From Micromonospora cathayae (lineage in GTDB: Bacteria > Actinomycetota > Actinomycetes > Mycobacteriales > Micromonosporaceae), in NCBI RefSeq assembly GCF_028993575.1, contig NZ_CP118615.1, positions 744,001 to 808,000 on the forward strand: a stretch of 64,000 nt of DNA. Direction: 5' to 3'. The notes beneath the pieces are model-generated. The model saw nothing but the letters and a program-made list of their open reading frames with translations, had not been told where the DNA came from and searched no databases. Made by a program: the position numbers and the translations under genes. Positions within the stretch are counted from its first letter, which is position 1. The number at the start of each line of letters is the position of its first letter. Positions 31,593 through 40,199 of this stretch are shown here, one piece after another.

Positions 31593-32404
31593 TGCGTACC
31601 GCGTCACCGCCCCGGGCCCTGGTGATCGTCGTGGTGGTGCTGGCCGCGCTGCTCGGCTCGGCGTACGCGCTCGGGCGCAGCCTGGTGGACGGCGTCCCGG
31701 AGGCCGCACCGAGCGGTGGACCCCTGACCGCCGAGCAGCCGACCGCGCCCAGCACCGGGCCGAGTGCCAGCCCGGACCCGTACCAGCAGTGGCCGGCCGA
31801 GGACGGACCCTACGGTGCCCGGAGCACCACCGGCGACGCCCGGGTCGCCCTCACCTTCGACGACGGACCCGACCCGTACTACACGCCGCAGGCCCTGGCG
31901 GCACTGCGCGCGTACGGGGTGACGGCCACCTTCTGCCTGGTCGGCGAGAACGCGCAGGCGCATCCCGACCTGGTCCGGGCGATCGTGGCCGACGGGCACA
32001 CCCTGTGCAACCACTCGTGGAACCACGACGTGCTGCTCGGCGGCCGGTCCCGGCAGACCATCCAGACGGACCTGCTGCGCACCAACCAGGCGATCCGGGC
32101 CGCCGTACCGGACGCGCGCATCGCGTACTTCCGGCAGCCGGGCGGCGCGTGGACGTACCCGGTGGTGTCGGTGTCCCACGAACTCGGCATGATGCCGCTG
32201 CACTGGACGGTCGACCCGAGCGACTGGCGGGCCCCGGGCGCGGCCACCATCGCCGCGCGGGTCACCGCCGGCACCGGACCGGGCTCGATCGTGCTGATGC
32301 ACGACTCGGGCGGTAACCGGCAGGGCACCGTCGACGCCCTGTACCGCATCCTGCCGGACCTCGCCAGCCGCTTCCACGTCACCGCGCTCCCGCCGGAACT
32401 GTGA
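31592..32404 (+). CDS. Polysaccharide deacetylase (NodB domain), membrane-anchored
   Basis: A 270-aa carbohydrate esterase family 4 protein. Signal anchor (ALVIVVVVLAALLGSAYALG), a Pro/Ser/Thr linker, then the NodB domain: motif 1 VALTFDDGPDPYYTP (catalytic Asp and metal Asp), motif 2 HTLCNHSWNHD (metal His pair), motif 3 FRQPGGAW, motif 4 WTVDPSDW and motif 5 IVLMHDSGG. It would remove acetyl groups from peptidoglycan or another N-acetylated glycan outside the membrane. Its end is duplicated downstream (17 identical bases at 32437-32453). Confidence 0.92.
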   Translation: MRTASPPRALVIVVVVLAALLGSAYALGRSLVDGVPEAAPSGGPLTAEQPTAPSTGPSASPDPYQQWPAEDGPYGARSTTGDARVALTFDDGPDPYYTPQALAALRAYGVTATFCLVGENAQAHPDLVRAIVADGHTLCNHSWNHDVLLGGRSRQTIQTDLLRTNQAIRAAVPDARIAYFRQPGGAWTYPVVSVSHELGMMPLHWTVDPSDWRAPGAATIAARVTAGTGPGSIVLMHDSGGNRQGTVDALYRILPDLASRFHVTALPPEL

Positions 32405-32453
32405 CCGGTCTCCCCCGCAGCGGTGGCCGGTCTCCGGCCGGAACTGTGACCGG
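32392..32453. repeat. Exact duplication of deacetylase 3' end with stop
   Basis: GCCGGAACTGTGACCGG, which holds the stop codon TGA, occurs at 32392-32408 and again unchanged at 32437-32453, 45 bp apart. The intervening bases are unrelated GC-rich sequence. Confidence 0.9.
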
Positions 32454-32506
32454 GACGGCCACCGGCGTACGGACGACGAGGGCACCCGAACCGCTACCGT
32501 GACAGG

Positions 32507-33517
32507 GTGGAGAGCCTCGGGGTGACGGGTGGGCGGGTGATCCGGAGCGACCGGATGGATCCGGCGGAGGTGGCCGACGTGTCGGCGTTGGCGCGTACCG
32601 CCGGGGACACCGACGGGGCGGATCCGTTCGACGAGTCCGTGCTGCTGCGGTTACGCGATCCGCAGGCCGCCACCGTGCACCTGACCGCCCGTACAGCGGC
32701 CGGGGAACTCGTCGGGTACGCGCACCTCGACGTGACGACGCCCGCCGAGGGGATCGGCCTCGACCTGGTCGTACACCCGGCCCACCGGCGGCGCGGACTG
32801 GGCCGGTCCCTGGCCGTGGCCGCACTCACCGAAGCCGACCGGGCCGGGACGACGCTCACCGGGCCGGACCGGGACGGGGCGGTGCCGGTCGGGCCGGCGG
32901 GGACCGACGCCGACCGGGACGGGGCGGTGGTCCGGTCCTGGGCGCACGGTGACCACCCGGCCGCCGCCGCACTCGCCGTGGATCTCGGTCTCACCCGGGC
33001 CCGGGTGCTGTGGCAACTGCGTCGCCCGCTCACCGAGCCGACCGCCGCACCGCCCCTGCCCGACGGGGTGACCCTGCGGGCCTTCCGGCCGGGCAGCGAC
33101 GACGACGCCTGGCTGGCGCTCAACGCGCGGGCCTTCGCCGACCATCCCGAGCAGGGCCGCTGGACTGTCGCCGACCTGCGGGCCCGGCTGGCCGAGCCGT
33201 GGTTCGACCCGGCCGGCTTCCTGCTCGCCGTGCAGGAGTCGACCGGACGTCTGCTCGGCTTCCACTGGACCAAGGTCCACGATCGGCCGGGTACACACCC
33301 CGTCGGCGAGGTCTACGTGCTCGGGGTGGACCCGACGGCGCACGGCGGTGGGCTGGGCCGGGCGCTGACCGCCGCCGGGCTCACGTACCTGCGGCGACAG
33401 CGCGGGCTGGACCGGGTGATGCTCTACGTCGACGAGTCGAACACCGCCGCCGTCGCGCTCTACCGCCGGGCCGGCTTCGCGCACTGGTGCGCGCACGTCA
33501 ACTACCAGCGCGGCTGA
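32507..33517 (+). CDS. mshD: Mycothiol synthase
   Basis: A 336-aa protein with two GNAT acetyltransferase domains. N-terminal: GYAHLDVTTPAEGIGLDLVVHPAHRRRGLGRSL cut as LDLVVHPAHRRRGLGRSLAV; C-terminal: EVYVLGVDPTAHGGGLGRAL and DRVMLYVDESNTAAVALYRR with the final FAHWCAHVNYQR. MshD acetylates Cys-GlcN-Ins with acetyl-CoA, the last mycothiol step. TACCGT lies 6 nt before the GTG. Position between glnR and pst/phoU equals Rv0819. A Gly/Asp/Pro stretch between the domains (G-P-D-R-D-G-A-V-P repeat) is somewhat expanded. Confidence 0.93.
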   Translation: MESLGVTGGRVIRSDRMDPAEVADVSALARTAGDTDGADPFDESVLLRLRDPQAATVHLTARTAAGELVGYAHLDVTTPAEGIGLDLVVHPAHRRRGLGRSLAVAALTEADRAGTTLTGPDRDGAVPVGPAGTDADRDGAVVRSWAHGDHPAAAALAVDLGLTRARVLWQLRRPLTEPTAAPPLPDGVTLRAFRPGSDDDAWLALNARAFADHPEQGRWTVADLRARLAEPWFDPAGFLLAVQESTGRLLGFHWTKVHDRPGTHPVGEVYVLGVDPTAHGGGLGRALTAAGLTYLRRQRGLDRVMLYVDESNTAAVALYRRAGFAHWCAHVNYQRG

Positions 33518-33572
33518 GACCAGCGCGCCCGCAGCCCGTGACCCGGCTCTGCTGCCCGACCCGCCCGGTGGC

Positions 33573-34067
33573 TCAGCCCGGTCCGGCGCGGGCCTGACGC
33601 CACTGGTGCGCCTGCTCCGCCGTCAGCCAGTAGAACGTCCCGGCCCGGTCGTCCAGGCTGCCGGTGACGTACCGGTTGATCGGCAGCCCGAGGTCGCGGA
33701 AGTCCGGGTGCGACCGGAGCATCCGGGTCACCCCGGCCAGCGCGCCGCCCAGCCGGTGCCGGGACACGTCCACCGCCGCGCAGATCGCCTCCGCGGAGAG
33801 CCACTGGCCGGGCTGCTCGGCGAGCAGGTCCAGCACCTTGAGCACCGTCTGATGACTCTTCGACCGTCCGGTGGCGAACCGCCGCAACTCCGGCACCGTC
33901 CACCGGGCGGCCAGCTCCGGTGACGCGGTACGGGTGGCGGTCCGGGCCGGGGGACGCAGCGCGCCGCCCTGCCGGTCCAGCTCCGCGAGGAGCGCCGCGA
34001 CGTGCCGCACGTACGCCACCGGGACGGCGATGTGCACGAGGTCCGAGCCGACGTCGTCGGTGACCAC
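33573..34067 (-). CDS. Small winged-helix-like protein (DUF6416-like)
   Basis: A 164-aa protein. N-terminus VHIAVPVAYVRHVAALLAEL, a linker, then helices resembling a winged helix (TVLKVLDLLAEQPGQWLSAE, AICAAVDVSRHRLGGALAGV, MLRSHPDFRDLGLPI) and a final YWLTAEQAHQWRQA. It looks like the actinobacterial DUF6416 type, but I am not certain. It sits between mshD (convergent) and pstB, in the same direction as the pst operon, 39 nt downstream of pstB. Confidence 0.65.
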   Translation of the reverse strand: MVTDDVGSDLVHIAVPVAYVRHVAALLAELDRQGGALRPPARTATRTASPELAARWTVPELRRFATGRSKSHQTVLKVLDLLAEQPGQWLSAEAICAAVDVSRHRLGGALAGVTRMLRSHPDFRDLGLPINRYVTGSLDDRAGTFYWLTAEQAHQWRQARAGPG

Positions 34068-34106
34068 ATCACCTTCCTTTCCGGGTACTGGCGTCGACGA
34101 CGCCGG

Positions 34107-34976
34107 TCAGCCGAAGCGGCCGGTGATGTAGTCCTCGGTCCGCCGGTCGCCCGGGTTGGTGAAGATCTTGGAGGTCTGGTCGAACTCCACCAGCCGGCCG
34201 TGCCGGACCTGGTTCTCGTCCACCTCGGCGGTGAAGAACGCGGTGTAGTGGCTGACCCGGGCCGCCTGCTGCATGTTGTGGGTGACGATGACGATGGTGT
34301 ACGACTTCGACAGCTCGTACATCAGGTCCTCGATCTTGCTGGTGGCGATCGGGTCCAGCGCCGAGCAGGGCTCGTCCATCAGGATCACGTCCGGCTTGAC
34401 GGCGATGGTCCGGGCGATGCAGAGCCGCTGCTGCTGGCCGCCGGAGAGGGCCAGGCCGCTCTTGCGGAGCTTGTCCTTCACCTCGTCCCAGAGCGCCGCG
34501 CCGGTCAGCGCCTCCTCGACCTGGTCGTCGAGCTTGCCCTTGATCCCGTTGATCCGCAGCCCGTACGCGACGTTGTCGTAGATGGACTTGGGGAACGGGT
34601 TGGGCTTCTGGAAGACCATGCCGATCCGGCGGCGGACCTGGATCGGGTCGACGCCCTTGGCGTAGATGTCCTGCCCGTGGTAGGTCACCGAGCCGGTGAC
34701 CCGGGCCCCGGGGATCAGGTCGTTCATCCGGTTCAGCGAACGCAGGATGGTCGACTTGCCGCAGCCGGACGGGCCGATCATCGCGGTGATCTGGTTCTGC
34801 CGGATCGGGATGCTGGTGCCCCGGACGGCCTCGTAGCTGCCGTAGTGGACGCTGACGTCACGCAGGTCCATCACGGTGGTGTCACCGCTGGTGTCGGGGG
34901 TGGGGGCGGTCCAGCCCTCGCCGGGCGCGCTGATGGCGACGGAGGGGCGGGTGCTCACGGTGTCGTGCTGGGCCAT
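34107..34976 (-). CDS. pstB: Phosphate ABC transporter ATPase
   Basis: A 289-aa PstB: Walker [19 protein letters not shown]-loop [16 protein letters not shown], signature [15 protein letters not shown], Walker [17 protein letters not shown], and late [12 protein letters not shown]. An extra N-terminal region of about 35 residues precedes [11 protein letters not shown], so an internal ATG may be the true start. Last gene of pstSCAB; 3 nt separate it from pstA. Counterpart of PhoT (Rv0820). Confidence 0.96.
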   Translation of the reverse strand: MAQHDTVSTRPSVAISAPGEGWTAPTPDTSGDTTVMDLRDVSVHYGSYEAVRGTSIPIRQNQITAMIGPSGCGKSTILRSLNRMNDLIPGARVTGSVTYHGQDIYAKGVDPIQVRRRIGMVFQKPNPFPKSIYDNVAYGLRINGIKGKLDDQVEEALTGAALWDEVKDKLRKSGLALSGGQQQRLCIARTIAVKPDVILMDEPCSALDPIATSKIEDLMYELSKSYTIVIVTHNMQQAARVSHYTAFFTAEVDENQVRHGRLVEFDQTSKIFTNPGDRRTEDYITGRFG

Positions 34977-34979
34977 GGT

Positions 34980-35891
34980 TCAGCGCTCCTTCAGGGCGAA
35001 GCGGTTGGCGATGATACGGGCGACGACCGTGAACAGGACGACGATCACGATCAGGGTGAGGGCCGCCCCCCAGGCCCGGTCCTGGGCACCGACGAAGGGC
35101 TGGCTGGCGTTCCGGAAGATCTGCGCGGGCAGGGCGGTGTTGGTGCCCTCGAAGAGGTTCGGATTGCTGGCGAAGGTGATGCCGGTGACGATGATGATCG
35201 GCGCGGTCTCGCCGGCCGCCCGGGCCACCGCCAGCAGCGAACCGCTGGTGATGCCGGAGATCGCGGCGGGCAGCACGACGGTGAGGATGGTCCGCCACTT
35301 CCGCGCGCCCAGCGCCAGGCTGGCCTGGCGCAGCTCGTCCGGGACGAGCCGCAGCATCTCCTCGCTGCTGCGGATCACCACCGGCAGCATCAGGCAGGCC
35401 AACGCGAGCGAGCCGGCGAACCCGGACTGCTCACCGACCAGCAGCACCCAGCCGATGTAGACGAACAGGCCCATCACGATCGACGGGACGCCGGTCATCA
35501 CGTCCGCCATGATCCGGATGATCCGGGCCAGCGGCTTCTGCTTGCCGTACTCGTTGAGGTAGATCGCGCCGAAGACACCGAGCGGGATCGCCATCAGCGA
35601 CGCCATGCCGGTGATGATCAGGGTGCCGACAATCGCCGGCCCCATGCCCGGCCCCTCCCGGCGGTACGAGTTGGGGATGTCGGCGTTGAGGAAGTCGAGG
35701 CTCATCACCCCGCCGCCCCGGCTGACCACCGTCCAGGTGACCAGGCCGAGCGGGATCACCGCGAGGAGTACGGCCAGGTAGATGCCGCCGGTCGCCAGGT
35801 GGTTGACGATCCGGCGGCGGGTGGACAGGCTGCGTCCGGTCAGGTCCGGCCGCACCGGGGTACGGGTGCTGGACTCGGCGGTGACGGTCAT
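34980..35891 (-). CDS. pstA: Phosphate ABC transporter permease
   Basis: A 303-aa permease with six TM segments and the PstA-type EAA loop region (IRIMADVMTGVPSIVMGLFV, LRQASLALGARKWRTILTVV) and the late ARAAGETAPIIIVTG motif. ATG at 35891 overlaps the pstC stop by 4 nt (ATGA). It forms the membrane channel with PstC. Confidence 0.95.
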   Translation of the reverse strand: MTVTAESSTRTPVRPDLTGRSLSTRRRIVNHLATGGIYLAVLLAVIPLGLVTWTVVSRGGGVMSLDFLNADIPNSYRREGPGMGPAIVGTLIITGMASLMAIPLGVFGAIYLNEYGKQKPLARIIRIMADVMTGVPSIVMGLFVYIGWVLLVGEQSGFAGSLALACLMLPVVIRSSEEMLRLVPDELRQASLALGARKWRTILTVVLPAAISGITSGSLLAVARAAGETAPIIIVTGITFASNPNLFEGTNTALPAQIFRNASQPFVGAQDRAWGAALTLIVIVVLFTVVARIIANRFALKER

Positions 35892-36880
35892 GCCACGCCT
35901 CCCCTCATGCGCGCCTCGGCCCGGCGGACGATCGCCTGGGCGGTGAGGTTGATCGCGACGGTCATCGCGAAGAGGACGACACCGAGCCCGATCAGGGCGG
36001 CGGTGAAGGTGCCGGTGGACTCGCCGAACTGCTGCACGATCACGGCGGCCATGGTGTTGCCCGGCTCGAACAGGTTCGCCGAGATGTTGGTGGCCCCGCC
36101 GATGACCAGCGCGACCGCGATGGTCTCGCCCATCGCCCGACCGAGGCCGAGCATGACCGCGCCGACAATGCCGCCGAAGCTGTGCGGGAAGACCGCGCCC
36201 CGGATCATCTCCCAGCGGGTCGCGCCGAGCGCCAGGGCGGCGTCCTTGTCGGCCTGCGGGACGGTGCCGAACACCTCCCGGCAGATCGAGGTGATGATCG
36301 GGGTGACCATGATCGCCAGGATCAGGCCGGCGGTCATGAAGTTCCGGCCGCTGGCCGCCTCGCCGAACAGGCTGCCGAGCACCGGCACACCGCCGAGGAC
36401 GTCGTGCAGCCACTGGTAGAACGGCACCAGCGCGGGCGCCAACACCAGGATGCCCCACAGACCGAAGACCACCGACGGTACGGCGGCCAGCAGGTCGATG
36501 ACGGTGATGGCGGTACCGCGCAGCCGCCGATGCGCCAGCTCGGTGATGAACAGCGCGATGCCGATCGACACCGGGACCGCGATGAGCAGCGCGATCAGCG
36601 AGGAGACCGCGGTGCCGTACATGAAGGACAGCGCGCCGAAGACCGCGTCGCCCTGGGCCGGGTTCGGGTCCCAGGTGCGTTCCGTGACATAGCGGAAGCC
36701 CATCTCGGCGAACGCGGGCCAGGCTTCCTTGACCGTCGTCACCAGGATGAGCGCGAGGATGGCCAGCACGAGCAGGCCGGTGCCGAGCGTCCACCAGGAG
36801 AAGGCGCGATCGGCGAGCAGGCCGCCCCGCTGCGGGGTGAGGGTCGGCCGGGTGTCGGGTTTGTTCTCTGTGATGGTCAC
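35888..36880 (-). CDS. pstC: Phosphate ABC transporter permease
   Basis: A 330-aa permease. Six TMs after a short cytoplasmic N-terminus, a periplasmic GFRYVTERTWDPNPAQGDAV loop characteristic of PstC, EAA-type region ALALGATRWEMIRGAVFPHS, and GRAMGETIAVALVIGGA. Start ATG at 36880. The 146-nt gap to pstS holds a hairpin (36910-36941) that could reduce expression of pstCAB relative to pstS. Confidence 0.95.
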   Translation of the reverse strand: MTITENKPDTRPTLTPQRGGLLADRAFSWWTLGTGLLVLAILALILVTTVKEAWPAFAEMGFRYVTERTWDPNPAQGDAVFGALSFMYGTAVSSLIALLIAVPVSIGIALFITELAHRRLRGTAITVIDLLAAVPSVVFGLWGILVLAPALVPFYQWLHDVLGGVPVLGSLFGEAASGRNFMTAGLILAIMVTPIITSICREVFGTVPQADKDAALALGATRWEMIRGAVFPHSFGGIVGAVMLGLGRAMGETIAVALVIGGATNISANLFEPGNTMAAVIVQQFGESTGTFTAALIGLGVVLFAMTVAINLTAQAIVRRAEARMRGGVA

Positions 36881-36909
36881 CTTTACTCCAGTGGCTCGGC
36901 TACCCCGGC

Positions 36910-36941
36910 GGGGACGGGCCCGGTCTCCCGGTCCCGTCCCC
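36910..36941 (-). promoter_or_regulatory. Intercistronic hairpin between pstS and pstC
   Basis: GGGGACGGG (36910-36918) pairs with CCCGTCCCC (36933-36941), with partial further pairing inside. Located between pstS and pstC on their transcript, it may act as an attenuator or mRNA stabiliser giving more binding protein than permease, as known for other binding-protein transporter operons. Confidence 0.6.
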
Positions 36942-36986
36942 GTACGGACGCTGCCTGCGCTGTCTCGGCGCGGACGCCGCCTGTGC

Positions 36987-37036
36987 GATCCCGGCTAGGA
37001 TCAGCCCGGTGTGATCCCGGCTCGGATCAGCCCTGG
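36987..37036. repeat. Duplicated 3' end of pstS with stop
   Basis: GATCCCGGCTCGGATCAGCC (37013-37032, containing the pstS stop on the minus strand at 37027-37029) recurs as GATCCCGGCTAGGATCAGCC at 36987-37006; over 24 bp 21 match. Period 26 bp. Confidence 0.85.
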
Positions 37037-38112
37037 ATCTTGTCGAGCTGGGCGAGCGCCTTGTCCTTCAGCGAGGTGGGCAGCGGCGCGAAGTCCACGT
37101 CCTTCGCCAGTTCCTGGCCGTCGGTCAGGATGTACTTCACGAAGCCCTTGACCAGTTCGGCCTTCTTCGGGTCGTCGTACTTCGTCTTGACCAGGATGTA
37201 GGTCGGGGCGGTGATCGGGTACGCGGCGGCGCCGGCGGCGTCGAGCGGGTTGTAGCTCAGGTCCTCCTTGATCTCCGCGCCCTCCAGGCCGGCGGTGACG
37301 CCCTCCAGGGACGGGGCGACGAACTGGCCGTCCTTGTTCTTGATGGCGGCGAAGGTGAGCTGGGTGGCCTTGGCGTCGCTCAGGTCGACGTAGCCGATGG
37401 CACCGTTGGACTGCTTGATGATCTGGGCGACACCAGTGTTCTTCTCGCCGCCCTGGGTGCTGGACGGCCAGTTCACGGTGTCACCGCTGCCGAGCTTCCA
37501 GGTGCCCTTGGCGGCGGCGTCGAGGTACTTGGTGAAGTTGTTGGTGGTGCCCGAGCCGTCCGAGCGGTGGGCCACCACGATCGCGGTGTTCGGCAGGGTC
37601 ACGCCCGGGTTGTCGGCGGCGATCGCCGGGTCGTTCCAGGTCTTGATGTCGGTCTGGAAGATCTTCGCCAGCGTCTCCGGGCTGAGCTGGAGCTTGTCCA
37701 CGCCCTGGAGGTTGTAGCTGACGGTGATCGGGGCGGCGACGGTCGGCACGTACAGGAAGGAGCCGGCGGCCACCCCGTCACTGTCCTTGACCAGGCTGTC
37801 GCTGCCGGCGAAGTCCACCAGGCCCTGGCCGAACTGCTTCTTGCCGGTACCCGAGCCGGTCGCGTTGTAGTTGACCGTGACGTCCGGAGCGACGTCCTTG
37901 AAGGAGGTGATGACCTCCTGGTAGTAGGCGTCCGGGAAGCTGGCACCCGAGGCCTTCAGTTCACCGGAAAGGCTCGCGTACTCGGAACCGGCGCTGCTGC
38001 CGCCGGTACCTGGGGTGTCGCTGTCGTTGTCGCTGGAGCCACAGCCGGTAAGAGCGAGCGCGGCGAGCGCGACGCCGGCAAGGACGCGCCGCGAGAGCAC
38101 GTTGCGGTTCAC
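37027..38112 (-). CDS. pstS: Phosphate-binding lipoprotein PstS
   Basis: A 361-aa lipoprotein: signal NVLSRRVLAGVALAALALTG with lipobox LTGC, a Ser/Asp/Gly-rich linker, then the PstS fold with GSGTGKKQFGQGLVDFAGSD, RSDGSGTTNNFTKYLDAAAK and AKATQLTFAAIKNKDG. It captures phosphate outside the membrane for PstCAB. GTG at 38112 is chosen as the start of a typical signal peptide. Its promoter region holds a PHO box (38204-38225). Confidence 0.95.
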   Translation of the reverse strand: MNRNVLSRRVLAGVALAALALTGCGSSDNDSDTPGTGGSSAGSEYASLSGELKASGASFPDAYYQEVITSFKDVAPDVTVNYNATGSGTGKKQFGQGLVDFAGSDSLVKDSDGVAAGSFLYVPTVAAPITVSYNLQGVDKLQLSPETLAKIFQTDIKTWNDPAIAADNPGVTLPNTAIVVAHRSDGSGTTNNFTKYLDAAAKGTWKLGSGDTVNWPSSTQGGEKNTGVAQIIKQSNGAIGYVDLSDAKATQLTFAAIKNKDGQFVAPSLEGVTAGLEGAEIKEDLSYNPLDAAGAAAYPITAPTYILVKTKYDDPKKAELVKGFVKYILTDGQELAKDVDFAPLPTSLKDKALAQLDKIQG

Positions 38113-38170
38113 CTCAGAATTGCCCTTCTCTTGGGGGTGTGCCGGGCCTTTCACGGCCTGACCGCTGCCG

Positions 38171-38225
38171 ACGCTAGGGGCGTCAGGTAGCCGGATCCCC
38201 GGAGCTTGGTGAACCGAAGGTGAAC
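38171..38225 (-). promoter_or_regulatory. PHO box and -10 element of the pst operon
   Basis: On the minus strand GTTCACCTTCG and GTTCACCAAGC follow directly (38225-38204): two 11-nt direct units as in actinobacterial PhoP PHO boxes. A further GTTCACGAGG half-unit lies at 38280-38271. TAGCGT (38176-38171) is a plausible -10 about 28 nt downstream, with the PHO box just upstream of its -35 position. This predicts PhoP activation of pstSCAB under phosphate limitation. Confidence 0.8.
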
Positions 38226-38307
38226 AGGTCCCCAGGAAAGCGTTGCCGCCAGCTGAGGTCGACCTGTCCACCTCGTGAACAGATTGACACCTGCCAGTGG
38301 GGGCGGT

Positions 38308-38961
38308 TCAGATGACGCCGCGGGTCAGGTCCCCGCCCACCAGGTACGCGACCCGGCGGGCCACGTTCACGGCGTGGTCGGCGAACCGCTCGTAGTACCG
38401 GCCCAGCATCGCCACGTCGATCGCCGCCTGCACCCCGTACGGCCAGGCGTCGGTGAGAATCCCGAACAGGCGCTGGTACTGCACGTCGAGTTCGTCGTCG
38501 TCCAGGCCGAGCTGGAGCGCGTCGATCCGGTCCCGGGTGGCCAGGCACAGGGCCGACTTGTCGGCGATCCGTACCGTCGTCTCCGCCATCGCCCCGATCA
38601 ACGGCCGGACCGGCGGCGGCACCACCTGCGCCGGATGCCGGGCCACCACGAGTTTGGCGATGTGGCCGGCGAGCACGTCCATCCGGTGCAGCTCGGTGTT
38701 CATCCGCAGCCCGGCCAGCACCAGCCGCAGGTCGGAGGCGACCGGCTGCTGCCGGACCAGCGTCAACGGCACCAGCTCGTCGATCTGCCGGTGGGTGGCC
38801 GCCCGGTCCTTCACCTCGGCCAGCACCGCCCGCGCGCCGACCGGATCGACGTCGAGCAGGGCGACACTCACCCGCCGGATGGTGCCCGCCGCGTCCCGGC
38901 TCACCGTCGCCAACAGGCCGGACAGCCGGTCGAGCTGTTCCAGGTGGTTAACGTTCTGCAT
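38308..38961 (-). CDS. phoU: PhoU phosphate-signalling protein
   Basis: A 217-aa PhoU: two three-helix bundles with metal-site motifs AGHIAKLVVARHP-type and the C-terminal LGRYYERFADHAVNVARRVAYLV (E-R-x-x-D-H). ATG at 38961 is preceded by AGGGGACG. It links Pst transporter activity to the phosphate two-component system. It lies upstream of pstS on the same strand; in mycobacteria phoY2 (Rv0821c) is also beside pstB. Confidence 0.93.
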   Translation of the reverse strand: MQNVNHLEQLDRLSGLLATVSRDAAGTIRRVSVALLDVDPVGARAVLAEVKDRAATHRQIDELVPLTLVRQQPVASDLRLVLAGLRMNTELHRMDVLAGHIAKLVVARHPAQVVPPPVRPLIGAMAETTVRIADKSALCLATRDRIDALQLGLDDDELDVQYQRLFGILTDAWPYGVQAAIDVAMLGRYYERFADHAVNVARRVAYLVGGDLTRGVI

Positions 38962-39125
38962 CGTCCCCTGCCCGCTCGCCGGTCGATCCCCAGCCGGTGC
39001 CCGCGACCCGTACCCGTGCCGGTCGCAGCCGCGTCGTTCGTCCCCACCACCATCTCCCGCGGCCGACCCAAATGCCAGCCCGACGTGCGGCGACGGCCCG
39101 ACGGGCTGCGGTGACAATGTCGGTC

Positions 39126-40049
39126 ATGCCGAGGACCGCCGCCGCGCCGCGTGACTTCACCGACAGTCGTTACCGCCACCTGTACGCCCCGGACGGGGAG
39201 GGGATCTACGGCGTCGGCAACGTCGACGAGTGCGACCACCTCACCGCCGACGGAGCGGGGCGGATCGCCTGGAACCGTCGTCCCGACCCGGACGAACTGC
39301 CCCGGATGCGCAGCGTGCACCTCTGCCCCACCCCCGCCCAGCTCCGCCGGCCGGCCCTGCCCCGCTGGCTGGCCGCCGTGCCGGAGCTGCAGACCCTGGC
39401 GGTGCCGGTACCTTTGCTGCCCCTGCTCGGGCCGGCTACCGTGCCGACCGACCTCGCCACGCTGGTCGTCAGCCATTACTCCGAGCATCCGGAGCCGGAC
39501 TCCCCAGCCGACCTGGCGGACGCCCTGCCGGGTCTGCGCGCCCTGCTCGTCGTCTCGTCCGTGCCCCGCCCGGGACCGGCGGACCTGATCGGGCCACTGC
39601 CCCGGCTGCGCTTCCTCGCCACCCCGGTGCACCGGCAACGCCGGATGCTCGACCGGGTGGCCGAACTGGACACACTGGACCATCTGGAATTGTCCCACCT
39701 GGGCGACCTGGACGTCTTCGACCACCTGCGCGCCCCGCTACGCGCATTGGAACTCGCCGGCACCGGCCGCGCCTTCCCGATCGACCGGCTCCGCGAACTG
39801 TCCACCGTGACGGCGTTGCGGCTGAACAGTATCGGCGCGGAACTGGACTGCGCGATCTTCCGGGACCTGCCCGAACTGACCGACCTGACCGTGCTGAACT
39901 CCCGCCGGGTCCGCAACGTCGAGGCCCTGGTTGACTGCCCGAAGCTGGCCCACGTCACCTTCGTCGACTGCCGCGACCCGTTCGGTGCGCCAGCCCGCGC
40001 GCTCCTCACCGAACGCGGCTTCGCCACCCTCGACATCGACTACGCCTAG
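39126..40049 (+). CDS. Leucine-rich-repeat-like protein
   Basis: A 307-aa protein. After a non-repetitive start (PRDFTDSRYRHLYAPDGEGI) come irregular leucine-rich units of about 22-25 residues: LATLVVSHYSEHPEP, LRALLVVSSVPRPGP, LRFLATPVHRQ, LDHLELSHLGDLDVFDHLRA, LRALELAGTGR, VTALRLNSIGAELDC, LTDLTVLNSRRVRN, LAHVTFVDCRD. It probably forms a solenoid for protein binding in the cytoplasm; no signal peptide. GACAAT lies 7 nt before ATG 39126; ATG 39117 is the alternative. Function unknown. Confidence 0.7.
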   Translation: MPRTAAAPRDFTDSRYRHLYAPDGEGIYGVGNVDECDHLTADGAGRIAWNRRPDPDELPRMRSVHLCPTPAQLRRPALPRWLAAVPELQTLAVPVPLLPLLGPATVPTDLATLVVSHYSEHPEPDSPADLADALPGLRALLVVSSVPRPGPADLIGPLPRLRFLATPVHRQRRMLDRVAELDTLDHLELSHLGDLDVFDHLRAPLRALELAGTGRAFPIDRLRELSTVTALRLNSIGAELDCAIFRDLPELTDLTVLNSRRVRNVEALVDCPKLAHVTFVDCRDPFGAPARALLTERGFATLDIDYA

Positions 40050-40199
40050 TTGATCGTGGTGGCGGTGAAGCGGTCGACAGCGATCACCAGAAGCTGGACG
40101 AGGTGACGGTGCTTCTCCATGGTTCCGGCATCCCGGCCCATCGGGCCACCCGAGACTGAACGCCTTCCGTTCCAGGACAACCAAAGGCAGAATGATCGC

